Shown piece after piece: positions 15,748-24,417 of a DNA stretch of 64,000 bases. The stretch lies in the NCBI GenBank assembly GCA_016719575.1, contig JADJYV010000002.1, forward strand, positions 1-64,000. The letters are read 5' to 3'. Source of the DNA: Pseudobdellovibrionaceae bacterium (GTDB lineage: Bacteria > Bdellovibrionota > Bdellovibrionia > Bdellovibrionales > Bdellovibrionaceae). The first letter of the stretch is position 1; every line of letters starts with the position of its first letter. Under the pieces are notes generated by a model. That model saw only the letters and a program-made list of their open reading frames with translations. It had not been told where the DNA came from and searched no databases. The position numbers were made by a program, and so were the translations under genes.

Positions 15748-16119
15748 TCACGGATTCGTAATTGTACTTTGAGCAGGGCTGCGATTGACCGTGTCACCGT
15801 AATCTTCAAATTTAGGTGTACCCAATATGCCATTTTGATTCAAAGGACGAATCAGATAAAGACCAGTGCTCTCGGTACCCACTGGACTAAATAAATTTGT
15901 CTGCACCCAACATGATGGTTCGCTCAAATCTATAAATCTGTAAGGGTTCAAACCAATTGTATTGAAATACCAGTACTTAATCCCCTCTTGATTTCTAGGA
16001 TTCTCTGTCCAATCTAAGGCATGGTTTATCTTATAGTTGTAGTTGTCAATTTGGGCGCTGGTGCAACCAGCTGTAACTGAAATTAAAAAGATCCCAAGAG
16101 TCGTTTGCCATTCCGTCAT
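15748..16119 (-). CDS. Putative lipoprotein
   Basis: The 123-aa product begins MTEWQTTLGIFLISVTAGCT, with a hydrophobic leader and a lipobox-like SVTAGC, so lipidation of the Cys at residue 19 is likely. The mature part is aromatic and Asn-rich (YNYKINHALDWTENP, GIKYWYFNTIGLNPYRFIDL) and matches no family I know. The start overlaps the stop of the preceding gene (ATGA), placing it last in a minus-strand operon with the zinc-ribbon/membrane protein and an XRE regulator. Confidence 0.65.
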   Translation of the reverse strand: MTEWQTTLGIFLISVTAGCTSAQIDNYNYKINHALDWTENPRNQEGIKYWYFNTIGLNPYRFIDLSEPSCWVQTNLFSPVGTESTGLYLIRPLNQNGILGTPKFEDYGDTVNRSPAQSTITNP

Positions 16120-16928
16120 GCTGACTTTTGCTTTTCATCATCCTGCAAAATTTCAATAATTTCTGGTTTAAGAGGAGCAGGCATGCGTGGCGTATACAAT
16201 CGACGACGAATTAATGTTGTAACTATGCCACTGATTAATCCAAGAGGAAAAAGTACAATTTTAAAAAGAGTTGCTGTTGCAGCGGTCTGGTGGCCAGACT
16301 TCTCTAAAATCACATTGATAAGTGCAACTATGAAAATACCAATAAATGTAACTGCACTGAAAATTACAGCCTCCTTTACAAAATGGTATGCTCTCATAAT
16401 AAATGATCGATTTTGGTAATCTAAAAAACGCTTCTTGTCGTCTTCGTAGAAATTCATTTTTAATTGCGCCCAACTTTTCTGAAAGTCCTCATCCAGCTGG
16501 CGCTTCTCTTCTTCGGTATAAACTTTTGGTGAAGCTATCTGTTCATTACGAGTGGTTTCCTCGCTCACTACCTTTGGCTTTAGTGTTTTATGCCATTCCT
16601 CATACTCAGCCCATTCTCTATTTATTCTCTCGTTTCGCTGGGCCGTCCGATCCTCATCACTGAGTTTTGCCACAGGCCTCGTTGTATTGCGACGGAGACT
16701 TAATTTGGACAAACTAGTTAATGCTTGTTTTTGCTTTTCTGCTCGTTCCTCACGATCCTGTGAAATTGAGGCGCGCTTCTGATCACTGACAAATTCCTGT
16801 ACAAATTTAATTTTTGTAGCTCTGCAAACTGGACAGAATGATGTCGAATGGCAATATCCGCACCACTTGTGATGGCAGGTGGTGCATATCTTTAACATAT
16901 TTCCTGAAGTATTATGCCTGCATGACAT
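16116..16928 (-). CDS. Zinc-finger, coiled-coil, two-TM membrane protein
   Basis: The 270-aa product has an N-terminal Cys/His-rich segment, CTTCHHKWCGYCHSTSFCPV followed by CRA (about residues 15-36), which resembles a treble-clef or RING-like zinc site. A highly charged helical middle (about 50-165) follows, and two hydrophobic segments, AVIFSAVTFIGIFIVALINV and a second near ATLFKIVLFPLGLISGIVTT. It would sit in the membrane with the zinc domain in the cytoplasm. Family unknown to me. Overlapping neighbours on both sides show it is an operon member; a phage-sensing or membrane effector role is speculation. Confidence 0.65.
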   Translation of the reverse strand: MSCRHNTSGNMLKICTTCHHKWCGYCHSTSFCPVCRATKIKFVQEFVSDQKRASISQDREERAEKQKQALTSLSKLSLRRNTTRPVAKLSDEDRTAQRNERINREWAEYEEWHKTLKPKVVSEETTRNEQIASPKVYTEEEKRQLDEDFQKSWAQLKMNFYEDDKKRFLDYQNRSFIMRAYHFVKEAVIFSAVTFIGIFIVALINVILEKSGHQTAATATLFKIVLFPLGLISGIVTTLIRRRLYTPRMPAPLKPEIIEILQDDEKQKSA

Positions 16929-16929
16929 T

Positions 16930-17250
16930 TTAGGCGTCGCTCTTTACTTTTCTTTTATTTGGAATTGCGCGCTCGATTTTTACCTTAAGCCAGCCTTCAA
17001 AAACACCTTCTGTGAGAACTTCATCCATTGTCGGTGGTCGGATGTCTTCACCAAACAAGAGATATTCCATCGAACATCCGAAATATTGCGCAAGCGCAAG
17101 AATCTGTTCCGGATTTTGTGGACCACGACCACTAAGATAATTATTAAATGTACTCTGTGGTATTTCAGTTTTGCGTGATACCTCGCGGGCTGACACGCCT
17201 CTTTCCTTTAGTAATTGCGCTAGTACGGATTTAAGTTTAATTTTCTTCAT
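16930..17250 (-). CDS. XRE family transcriptional regulator
   Basis: The 106-aa product has an HTH_3 domain at about residues 8-62: LKERGVSAREVSRKTEIPQS then TFNNYLSGRGPQNPEQILAL and AQYFGCSMEYLLFGEDIRP. The C-terminal tail (EGVFEGWLKVKIERAIPNK) resembles in layout the tails of the XRE proteins in islands B and C, which also end in a short strand plus basic residues. It overlaps the 82-aa gene upstream by 14 bp and precedes the zinc-finger membrane gene by 1 bp. Likely operon autoregulator. Confidence 0.85.
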   Translation of the reverse strand: MKKIKLKSVLAQLLKERGVSAREVSRKTEIPQSTFNNYLSGRGPQNPEQILALAQYFGCSMEYLLFGEDIRPPTMDEVLTEGVFEGWLKVKIERAIPNKRKVKSDA

Positions 17251-17485
17251 GCATATCTAACATCGTGATATCTCTGCGTTCTCTCAAGCTAAATCCCTCT
17301 GTACGTTCACTGCGAGCCTTTGGGCGTTCACTGCGAAGGTCGGTCCCCACAAAATTAGATGGGTGAATACTGGATTTTACCCGGCTTCTCCAAGAGCGCA
17401 TTGTCTTGGCTAGTGAACGTGCGTGCGTTCGGGATGAACGTATGAATTGGCGAAATCTAATTAAGCCAATCAAACTTTTGATCAT
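17237..17485 (-). CDS. Small basic hypothetical protein
   Basis: An 82-aa Arg/Ser-rich open frame, MIKSLIGLIRFRQFIRSSRT onward, whose start overlaps the preceding gene's stop by 4 bp (ATGA) and whose end overlaps the XRE start by 14 bp. It includes an internal repeat, RSERPKARSERTEGF, reflecting a direct CGTTCACTGCGA duplication in the DNA. No family is recognised. Tight overlaps argue for a real operon member; the repeat-rich composition argues against, so confidence is modest. Confidence 0.45.
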   Translation of the reverse strand: MIKSLIGLIRFRQFIRSSRTHARSLAKTMRSWRSRVKSSIHPSNFVGTDLRSERPKARSERTEGFSLRERRDITMLDMHEEN

Positions 17486-17901
17486 TCCAATATTTTACCT
17501 CCAGTGATGGCGTTAATCACATTAACTGCAAAATCATTCTTTACTCGCATACGACCGCCACCTTCATCATCTAGAAAATGTCGAAGTGAGCCATCTGCCA
17601 TTGATCGCTCCAGAAGAATTTGTATTCTCAGAGACCCTTCGTATGTTCCAGCCCAAAATCTCGAGAAGTGTCTAACGACGTCACGACAAGAATCAGGCTC
17701 GACTAAAATTACGCTAAGAAAAAGCATCTCGAATGGTTGGAGAGGGTAGTCTGTTAATACCTTTGGAATTACCTTAAGTAATTCTTTCCGCAATACGATT
17801 GATATTTGTCTACTGCATGCGCCTCGGTTGAATGGGCGGTAATCACGGATGAGCTCTGTTGTTTCCTTCAGGAGCTCGAGGAATGAAATGTCGTTTTGCA
17901 A
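17482..17901 (-). CDS. Hypothetical protein in resolvase operon
   Basis: A 139-aa helical, soluble protein starting MQNDISFLELLKETTELIRD, with LLKVIPKVLTDYPLQPFEML and RIQILLERSMADGSLRHFLD further on. I do not recognise it. It lies 53 bp downstream of the small serine recombinase gene and overlaps the next gene by 4 bp. GGAGG precedes the ATG. A regulatory or toxin-antitoxin-like role cannot be tested from sequence. Confidence 0.65.
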   Translation of the reverse strand: MQNDISFLELLKETTELIRDYRPFNRGACSRQISIVLRKELLKVIPKVLTDYPLQPFEMLFLSVILVEPDSCRDVVRHFSRFWAGTYEGSLRIQILLERSMADGSLRHFLDDEGGGRMRVKNDFAVNVINAITGGKILE

Positions 17902-17954
17902 TTTAACCTCCTATTGAATGCGCACCTAAATCGGCCGTTTACGGTGCGCGGTTT

Positions 17955-18593
17955 TTATGGTTTTTTGTGGCCTGTTTTCACTAGGGAATTTTGGGTGCTT
18001 TTTGAACCCGATTTCGGTGCGCTATTTAATGCACGGCAAACTGCACCCATCGAACAGTTAAGGCTTTTTGCTATTTTTCTATAGCTTAGGCCCTCGGCTC
18101 GCAGCTCTTGAATTGCACGTATGTCTTTTGTTTGTGGACGTCCAAGTTTTTTGCCAACAGCAACGGCATGATCCAATCCAATGAGAGTACGTTCCCGAAT
18201 TAAGGCTGCCTCAAACTCCGCAAAGCAAGCCAAGAGATTCCTTAGTAGCCGCCCAGCACTCGTCGTGAGATCAAGTTGATCCTTGACCGACACGAACTCA
18301 ATATTTAGTTCTTCAAACTCCTCAACAGTTATTATGAGATGTTTTAAAGATCGAAACAGGCGATCTAGCTTTAGGACAGCTACGACATCAATCTGTCTTT
18401 CTCTGGCTAGCTTCAGCAGTTTCTTAAGACCTGGCCTATCTGCATTTGTGCCACTAAACCCGTGATCGACAATTTCTTCAACCACGGTCCAACCTCTGGA
18501 CATACAAAACCGCTTTAGCTCTGCGAGCTGTACTTCCGGATTTTGATCGCGAGTGGTAGAACATCTAGCGTATAGGACTACACGCTTATTCAC
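17955..18593 (-). CDS. Small serine recombinase (resolvase/invertase)
   Basis: The 212-aa product has the full resolvase domain: VVLYARCSTTRDQNPEVQLA with the catalytic Ser in ARCS, VVAVLKLDRLFRSLKHLIIT containing the KLDRLFRS active-site Arg motif, and the E-helix FAEFEAALIRERTLIGL. The C-terminal HTH_7 (LSYRKIAKSLNCSMGAVCRA) binds DNA. Length is that of resolvases or invertases rather than large integrases. GTG 18593 overlaps the 155-aa upstream gene (GTGA). It could resolve cointegrates or invert a segment of island A; no site is identified. Confidence 0.92.
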   Translation of the reverse strand: MNKRVVLYARCSTTRDQNPEVQLAELKRFCMSRGWTVVEEIVDHGFSGTNADRPGLKKLLKLARERQIDVVAVLKLDRLFRSLKHLIITVEEFEELNIEFVSVKDQLDLTTSAGRLLRNLLACFAEFEAALIRERTLIGLDHAVAVGKKLGRPQTKDIRAIQELRAEGLSYRKIAKSLNCSMGAVCRALNSAPKSGSKSTQNSLVKTGHKKP

Positions 18594-19057
18594 GTCTGCC
18601 TCCCAATGACCAAGAGAATTTCCTGAATTAATGAATGATTCATTGGTCTGCTGGGTTCATCGATGAAGAGGCTATGGACCTTGAGTTTAAAACTCTGCTC
18701 TGAGATATCTGAGTGCTCTTCAATGAAGAGAGTTATGAAATTACTATTTGCCTCAGACTGCTCTTCAAGAAGTACAGTTCCATACCATGGGTGAGATCGC
18801 AATTTTCTGAATGTATTTGTTCGCGAGCAATTGGAATTGCGTTTGGTACCAGATAACTCAAGAGCTAATTGCTGAGCTCTGCATTGCTGTGGGCATTCAA
18901 TAGATAAGGATATTTCAGTATGGCAATGGCTGTATTTGCCAATTTCAACTCTTGATTCTGTTTGTCTTATAAATTTTTCTGTGTGTGTTGCCTGCGTTTT
19001 TGATTGTGCATTTAAGTGATTTGGTTGGTCTTGCGTTGACCGCAACCATCCCTCCAA
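18590..19057 (-). CDS. Hypothetical protein upstream of resolvase
   Basis: A 155-aa open frame, MEGWLRSTQDQPNHLNAQSK onward, coupled to the resolvase start by a 4-bp overlap. It is polar, rich in Ser, Glu and His, with several Cys (CHTEISLSIECPQQC), and lacks membrane segments. No family is recognised. Coupling supports translation, but composition is unusual. It is divergent from the next gene with only 6 bp between the two starts, which is tight for two promoters, so the exact starts are uncertain. Confidence 0.45.
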   Translation of the reverse strand: MEGWLRSTQDQPNHLNAQSKTQATHTEKFIRQTESRVEIGKYSHCHTEISLSIECPQQCRAQQLALELSGTKRNSNCSRTNTFRKLRSHPWYGTVLLEEQSEANSNFITLFIEEHSDISEQSFKLKVHSLFIDEPSRPMNHSLIQEILLVIGRQT

Positions 19058-19063
19058 AATTGG

Positions 19064-20095
19064 GTGTCTTTAATTGAAAAAACCCAGTTAACAGTTTCAA
19101 TTTTGCCTTGTTTCTTTCAAAAAGGAAAGCGAAAAAAATTAAATTATCCTGTAATTACAATAGGATATAGGCTTTCGAATATTTATTATTGTGATTTTGT
19201 AGTTTATCTCAGTTTTGGCAGTTCTATAGGAGACATAAAAGCCCCAAATTTTGGAGTACACTTGGCATACATAAACATCATTCATCAAAAGGAAATCTTG
19301 CCGTTACCTATGGGTCTCGGTGACATTCAATCCCGCCAGTCCGATGAAAATAGCCTATGGGAATTTGGCATTGATAGGCTGAAGAAGTGTCATTCTAGAG
19401 ATGCTCTGGTTGGCCTCAAGACGCTGATGGAGAGCGAGCTACTCGTATACAAATCAAATACCTCAGCTTACTTCGTGATCCTTATAAAACGCCTGCTGAC
19501 CATGCCAAGACTAGAGGAAGTATTGACGTTCAACCGGTTAGCTAATCGTACGGTATTCATCCGTATCCTGACCAGCCTCAGACTTTTTGAAACCCAGGAT
19601 TTTAGCGATTTTGATTTACGTGATGGCTCTTATTTTATCACAAGGTCAGTAGCTTTTTTTAACACGAATTCGACCAATGAGCGTCGCCCATGTAAGTTCA
19701 ATTTGAGGTCATCAACAAGAGGCTTACCAAAAAATATCTATGGTTCAAGCCAGAGGTTTATACATCGGTATAAAAAGGAACTGTTCGAAAAGAATAATTT
19801 GCGTGCAACTAGAAACCTTCAAGGTCTAGCGGTTAACTATGTTCTCTTGGAAGAAGCTATACGTGACATTGATAATCATATTACGGAATCAGTGAGATCA
19901 ATTAGAGCCAAGAGCTTCTCTAAAGAACTTGAGTGCCAAATTAAATCATTCGCAATATGCAAGACAAGAAATTCAATTCTGTCTGAGATCTTGAATTGGC
20001 GTGTGCAGATTGATCTCGATGAAGAAAATGATCAGCATGGGCCAGTCCAACCATTTTCTTCCTCACATATTAAGAAGATCATTCATTCCTTCTAG
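19064..20095 (+). CDS. Hypothetical protein
   Basis: The open frame gives up to 343 aa from GTG 19064. The first 80 residues are less convincing, and ATG 19310 (MGLGDIQSRQSDENSLWEFG) could be the real start, giving 261 aa. The later part is basic and helical: ALVGLKTLMESELLVYKS, LIKRLLTMPRLEEVLTFNRL, ending QPFSSSHIKKIIHSF. I recognise no domain. It is the first plus-strand gene of the block leading to the glycosyltransferase, ATPase and recombinase, so a replication or DNA-binding role in island A is possible. Confidence 0.5.
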   Translation: MSLIEKTQLTVSILPCFFQKGKRKKLNYPVITIGYRLSNIYYCDFVVYLSFGSSIGDIKAPNFGVHLAYINIIHQKEILPLPMGLGDIQSRQSDENSLWEFGIDRLKKCHSRDALVGLKTLMESELLVYKSNTSAYFVILIKRLLTMPRLEEVLTFNRLANRTVFIRILTSLRLFETQDFSDFDLRDGSYFITRSVAFFNTNSTNERRPCKFNLRSSTRGLPKNIYGSSQRFIHRYKKELFEKNNLRATRNLQGLAVNYVLLEEAIRDIDNHITESVRSIRAKSFSKELECQIKSFAICKTRNSILSEILNWRVQIDLDEENDQHGPVQPFSSSHIKKIIHSF

Positions 20096-20220
20096 TAGTC
20101 TCGCTGGGCTTATTGCTTAGTTCGAATTGCAAATAAGTACCTAAACCAGATTTTCAATCAATAAATATTTATAACCAGTCCCAATTAACAAAGGTGCTCT
20201 GACACCAGAAGGGATTGTTT

Positions 20221-21012
20221 ATGAAAAGTCTGTTTCCAGTTTTTGTTCCTAGCAAAGGGAGGTTCTCTCCAAAAACCATGCGGATACTTCCAGATGCTAC
20301 GTTGGTCGTTGAGCCTCATGAAGCAGCTGAATATTTAGCTATGAATTCGACAGCTGCTATGCTTGTACTGCCTCTGTCCGGTCAAGGAGTGGCATACGCA
20401 CGTCAGTTTATTCTGGATCATGCAAGAAAGATCGGACTTAAGTGGTATTGGATTATTGATGACGATTTTCATGCCTTTTATCGATTCGAAAATAAAAAAT
20501 CTATTAAAATTCCAGCGGTAGATGCCCTTGCCGGAGCTGAGAAGCTTTTTGTCGATTTGCCTGGTGTCGGACAAGCATGTCTGGACAATTGCCAATACGC
20601 TTGGGCCGCAACTAGAGAATCCACGTCGTTCACTCGTTGTGCTGCTTGTGTTTGTGTAAATGTAGAAGCAACCAAAGAGATTAATTACGACCTGTCGTTC
20701 AATATGAAGGAGGACATTGATTTTTCCATTCAAGTTTTGAATGCAGGGCTGAATAGTATGCGACTTCACTCTTTTGGTTACAGCACTGCGACGGTTGGAT
20801 CGACATATGGCGGTTTGAAGCCGCTTTATGATGATCCCAGTAATGATGAGAAGTACTCGAATGAAATCGTCAGAAAATGGGGTGGTGGATTCTGCAAGGT
20901 AATATCAAAGAAAACTGGCCGGATTGATGTGCGAGTAAATTGGAAATCTATTGCAAGAATGGTACAGTCGCCTCAAAGAAACTTCAATCAGACGTCATTA
21001 GGTGAAGTATGA
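20221..21012 (+). CDS. TET-associated-glycosyltransferase-like (TAGT) protein
   Basis: ATG 20221 follows AAGGGA by 7 bases. The 263-aa product begins MKSLFPVFVPSKGRFSPKTM, has LVLPLSGQGVAYARQFILDH and then GLKWYWIIDDDFHAFYRFEN, a GT-A fold with a DDD metal-binding motif, and later NMKEDIDFSIQVLNAGLNSM. This layout recalls the TAGT glycosyltransferases of phages, some of which attach sugars to hydroxymethylated pyrimidines in DNA. No base-oxidising enzyme is nearby, so the acceptor is unknown. Its stop overlaps the ATPase start (ATGA), tying it to the island's replication operon. Confidence 0.65.
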   Translation: MKSLFPVFVPSKGRFSPKTMRILPDATLVVEPHEAAEYLAMNSTAAMLVLPLSGQGVAYARQFILDHARKIGLKWYWIIDDDFHAFYRFENKKSIKIPAVDALAGAEKLFVDLPGVGQACLDNCQYAWAATRESTSFTRCAACVCVNVEATKEINYDLSFNMKEDIDFSIQVLNAGLNSMRLHSFGYSTATVGSTYGGLKPLYDDPSNDEKYSNEIVRKWGGGFCKVISKKTGRIDVRVNWKSIARMVQSPQRNFNQTSLGEV

Positions 21013-22493
21013 ACAACGACGTCGAAATCAAAGGATTTAAATTTAAAAAGCTTTTTTGTGACCAGTATGGTGAGCCCTACGCGGTGGTTTATTCGAAAGG
21101 AAATCAAGAGATCTGCCAAGTATCTGGCAAAAAATTTAAGGGATACCTACGAGAAAGTGCCTACGAGTCAGAAGGTCAGATACTATCGCCAAGAACAATT
21201 GATGCTCTTATTGAGCACTGTTCCACTTTGGCCCATTTAAGTAGAGAAAGTCGAACACTGCATCTGAGGGTTGCTAAGGATGAGCCTGGCAATATCCTCG
21301 TTGACGGGATCAACGCGACCTATCGAATTAACGCTAATGGTTGGGAGGCAATTCAAGATGTTCCGATTATCTTTCGCCAAACCTCCACGATGAAGGAGTT
21401 AGTACGGCCAAAACCAGGAGGTGATCTTCGTAAAATTTTGAATTTTATAAACCTCCGAGACCCTGACGATCAGCTGCTACTATTTACTTTTTTAGTATCA
21501 GCGTTTGTGCCGGACATTGCGCACGCTCTACTAGCACTGCTCGGTCCTCAGGGGTCTGGCAAAAGCACATTCCTTAAGATGATGGTTCGTTTGATTGATC
21601 CATCCAGTTCCGAAGATGTCCATTTTACTGACGAACGTGACTTTCTAATTAGTGCTGCTAATCGATGGGTCTTGCCTTTGGATAATATAAGTAAAATTAA
21701 AGAGTCGACATCAGATCTTCTATGTAAGTTCGTCACGGAATCGTCTTTCAGCCGTAGGCGACTCTACACAGATGATGATGAGTACACCAGAACGTTCAGG
21801 CGCGTGGTGATTCTTAATGGAATTAATTCACCAATGAGAAAGCCAGATATTTTAGATCGAAGTCTGTTGATCAACTTGGACCGTATCACGGGCTCTGAAC
21901 GAAAGGACGAAGTTTCTATCTGGAATGAGTTTAGACTTTTGCAGCCAGAAATTCTTGGTGGGTGCTTCGATGTTTTAAGCAAAGCGATGCGTATTTTGCC
22001 GGATATAAAATTGGAGAATAAGCCAAGACTTGCTGACTTCGCAACTTGGTCATGTGCGATCGCTAGAGTCCTTGGATACCAAGATGCGGACTTTTTAAGG
22101 GCATATGAAAAGAATATTGAGCGGCAGACTGATCAAGCTCTGGATGCATCGCCACTTGCATCTGCCATCCTGTGCTATTTGCGGGATGATAGAAAGCCCG
22201 TACCAAATCGACTTTTGACGGGAACGCCCTCATCAGTCTTAGGAACTATTCGTAATGTTGCTTCCGAGGCGGGTGTCGATGAAAGGTACCTTCCGAAGTC
22301 GGCGATGAGTTTGACCCATGCACTAAAAGAAATTCAGCCCAACCTAGAATCTCGTGGCTACGTAATTGAGCGTCCAAGAGGAAAATATCGAAATATCACG
22401 ATTACTCCTCCGAAGAGGATTGGTCTGGCGTCGGAACCGTCGCTGCCGTCGCAGGAAATGAAGATGTCCGATTCCACAGTTGATCTGCACTAG
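21009..22493 (+). CDS. VapE/SF3-like replication ATPase
   Basis: The 494-aa product carries a P-loop, LLALLGPQGSGKSTFLKMMV at about residues 175-195, followed by VLPLDNISKIKESTSDLLCK (Walker B region) and RTFRRVVILNGINSPMRKPD (sensor-like Asn), then LDRSLLINLDRI with an arginine-finger-like LDRS. This matches virulence-associated E and phage-satellite primase-helicase ATPases. The N-terminus lacks a clear primase active site. It is coupled to the TAGT gene and followed by a short ORF and a large serine recombinase, as in islands B and C, so it is probably the island's replication helicase. Confidence 0.75.
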   Translation: MNNDVEIKGFKFKKLFCDQYGEPYAVVYSKGNQEICQVSGKKFKGYLRESAYESEGQILSPRTIDALIEHCSTLAHLSRESRTLHLRVAKDEPGNILVDGINATYRINANGWEAIQDVPIIFRQTSTMKELVRPKPGGDLRKILNFINLRDPDDQLLLFTFLVSAFVPDIAHALLALLGPQGSGKSTFLKMMVRLIDPSSSEDVHFTDERDFLISAANRWVLPLDNISKIKESTSDLLCKFVTESSFSRRRLYTDDDEYTRTFRRVVILNGINSPMRKPDILDRSLLINLDRITGSERKDEVSIWNEFRLLQPEILGGCFDVLSKAMRILPDIKLENKPRLADFATWSCAIARVLGYQDADFLRAYEKNIERQTDQALDASPLASAILCYLRDDRKPVPNRLLTGTPSSVLGTIRNVASEAGVDERYLPKSAMSLTHALKEIQPNLESRGYVIERPRGKYRNITITPPKRIGLASEPSLPSQEMKMSDSTVDLH

Positions 22494-22504
22494 GCTAACC
22501 AACC

Positions 22505-22684
22505 ATGCAAGCCAATATGGAGTCCAATGGGAAAGGAGGTTTGTCGATTTTGGACTCCATGACCCAGGACGAATTTAAAAATCTAGTAGAGTTCTTCAGG
22601 GCTCTACTAGAAATCGACACTGCAAGTATTCAGAAGGACGTCCAAGGGGATTCGAAACCGGAAGTGATTCCCCAATTGGACTAA
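22505..22684 (+). CDS. Short acidic ORF between replication ATPase and recombinase
   Basis: A 59-aa frame, MQANMESNGKGGLSILDSMT then QDEFKNLVEFFRALLEI, ending EVIPQLD. GGAAAGGAGG lies inside the frame just before TTGTCG, so translation may begin downstream of 22505; an inner ATG occurs at MTQDEF. It occupies the slot that in islands B and C holds the conserved HID-TPQID short ORF. No sequence match is visible, but placement next to the large serine recombinase makes a recombination-directionality role worth testing. Confidence 0.45.
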   Translation: MQANMESNGKGGLSILDSMTQDEFKNLVEFFRALLEIDTASIQKDVQGDSKPEVIPQLD

Positions 22685-22714
22685 ATAATTTAAACTTAAT
22701 GCTCGGAGGACTGT

Positions 22715-24325
22715 ATGATTCCTAAAAAGTTAAAGAACAAAAGAGCTATTGCGATTCTCCGGGTAAGTAGTTGGCGCCAAGAAGGCAACAATAGTCACCA
22801 AGTGCAGGAAGAGAAAATACGAAACTACTGCAAGGAATTTGATCTTGAATTAATTGATTTAAGAAAAATTGTTGAGTCTGCCAAAAGATCAGATGAGCGG
22901 AAGAAATATGCTGACGCAATTTCGACAGCATTGAAGCAAGGGATATTTAATATTTTGTTCTACATGTCTGATCGAGAGGCTCGTAATCTCACAGATAACG
23001 AACAAAATGAGCAAATGGTTATGGATGGAAAAATCTGTATTCATTATGTCAATGATCGCAAAGTTCTTCACAAGAATAGTTCGGCATCAGATTTCTTAAT
23101 GAGAGACTTCTGCGCAGTTCAGAATAAAAATTTCAGTCGAGTTCTTAGTGAAAAAGTAAACGATGTCATGCGCCAGAAGGCTGAGAACGGGTGGTTTCCT
23201 GGTAACCGTCCACCCCTCGGCTATGTTCATCAAAAAGGGCGCGATGAGTCTGGTAGAGAGCTAAAGAGAGGTACCACTATCGTGCCTGATCCAGATGAAC
23301 GATCATTGCGATGGGTAAGAAGAGAGTTTCAGTTAAGGGCAGAAGGACTGACGATCGAACAAATTCGTAATCAGGTTTTGTCAGAAGGTTTGGTTCCTCC
23401 GACAAAAGCCAGATCGTACTCGATACATGGGGTTGAAGAGCGCCTTAAGAATAAATTTTATTGGGGCTTTTTTGATTGGCAGGGAATTGAGTACAAGGGA
23501 CTTCATCAGCCCATCATCAGCAAAAAGATATTGGATTTAGTTAAGGCCAGCAGTGGAATAAAAGGTAAGTACAATCGTACAACCCATCTCGAGGGTATAT
23601 TTTCTGGTGGCTGGGTAAGATGTGCTGACCCAGCTTGTACTATGCAGATTGTTTATGATCCTAAGACTAAGAAAATTAAGGACACCGGTGAGATTAAGAA
23701 GTTCAAATATTACCGTTGTTCAAATTCTCGCAAGGTGCATGAACGTCTTAGCTATGTTTCTGAAGAAAAAATTTGGGGTCAGCTGGAAGCAGTTGTCCAA
23801 GCTGTTACAATTAAGGAAGAGCGGGCTTTGCAAATTTCAGATGCATTGAACGAGTTGAATGAAAAAGTTAAAGATGCTGTACGTAGAGATATTCAGAATT
23901 ATCAAATTGCCTTGGATAAGCTGGATGAAAAAAGGGATCGTGTTGTGGACTTGCTCGTTTCAAAGTCCATCGATCAAGAAGAATACCAAAGACAGTCGAC
24001 AAAGCTAAAAGATGAACGTCGCTACTACACAGAGCTATTGGCGCAATCTCAGTGCTCGATCAGTGATGCTTGGAAGGTAACGGCCCAGAAAGTATTCGAA
24101 CTGGCTATGAATGCAAAATCATTATGGAATCAAGGTTCAGTGGACCAGAGAGTAGCATTACTGAAATCTCTTTGTTCGAACCCAACTCTTGATGGTGTAA
24201 GTGTGCAATATGAATTGAAGAAACCGTTCGCGACAGTTGCCCAAATGGGCGAGAAAAATGATTGGCGTTCCCCAAAGCTTTTTTGTAGAACCCATTCCTA
24301 CAGAAAGCCGAACGCGACGCCGTGA
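22715..24325 (+). CDS. Large serine recombinase (island A integrase)
   Basis: The 536-aa product has an N-terminal resolvase domain, RAIAILRVSSWRQEGNNSHQ with the nucleophilic Ser in RVSS and FYMSDREARNLTDNE, a recombinase domain (DVMRQKAENGWFPGNRPPLG), a zinc-ribbon region (WVRCADPACTMQIVYD...YYRCSNSR) and a coiled coil (about 385-460). GGAGG precedes ATG 22715. Such enzymes catalyse attP x attB integration. The last 28 or so residues, from GEKNDWRSPKLFCR on, are encoded by the dispersed repeat at 24245-24293, so the reading frame runs into the presumed island end. Confidence 0.92.
   Translation: MIPKKLKNKRAIAILRVSSWRQEGNNSHQVQEEKIRNYCKEFDLELIDLRKIVESAKRSDERKKYADAISTALKQGIFNILFYMSDREARNLTDNEQNEQMVMDGKICIHYVNDRKVLHKNSSASDFLMRDFCAVQNKNFSRVLSEKVNDVMRQKAENGWFPGNRPPLGYVHQKGRDESGRELKRGTTIVPDPDERSLRWVRREFQLRAEGLTIEQIRNQVLSEGLVPPTKARSYSIHGVEERLKNKFYWGFFDWQGIEYKGLHQPIISKKILDLVKASSGIKGKYNRTTHLEGIFSGGWVRCADPACTMQIVYDPKTKKIKDTGEIKKFKYYRCSNSRKVHERLSYVSEEKIWGQLEAVVQAVTIKEERALQISDALNELNEKVKDAVRRDIQNYQIALDKLDEKRDRVVDLLVSKSIDQEEYQRQSTKLKDERRYYTELLAQSQCSISDAWKVTAQKVFELAMNAKSLWNQGSVDQRVALLKSLCSNPTLDGVSVQYELKKPFATVAQMGEKNDWRSPKLFCRTHSYRKPNATP
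24245..24293 (+). repeat. Dispersed GGCGTTCCC-type repeat at 3' end of recombinase gene
   Basis: GGGCGAGAAAAATGATTGGC runs into GTTCCCCAAAGCTTTTTTGT and AGAACCC. It is translated as the recombinase C-terminus. An inverted AACGCCAA at about 24364-24371 faces TTGGCGTT at 24262-24269, roughly 100 bp apart, within the A/B junction. Confidence 0.75.
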
Positions 24326-24417
24326 GTGAAAGTCACCGGGGAGAAGCTTAGACATTTTATAACCAACGCCAATTCCAAGGCAAGTATCCTTGTTTCAGAA
24401 AAAGGGGCTTTGGGGGC

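Noticed and set aside
17300..17345. Direct CGTTCACTGCGA repeats as operator sites
   Set aside because: They lie inside the 82-aa reading frame and code for a repeated RSER segment, so they may simply be a coding duplication.
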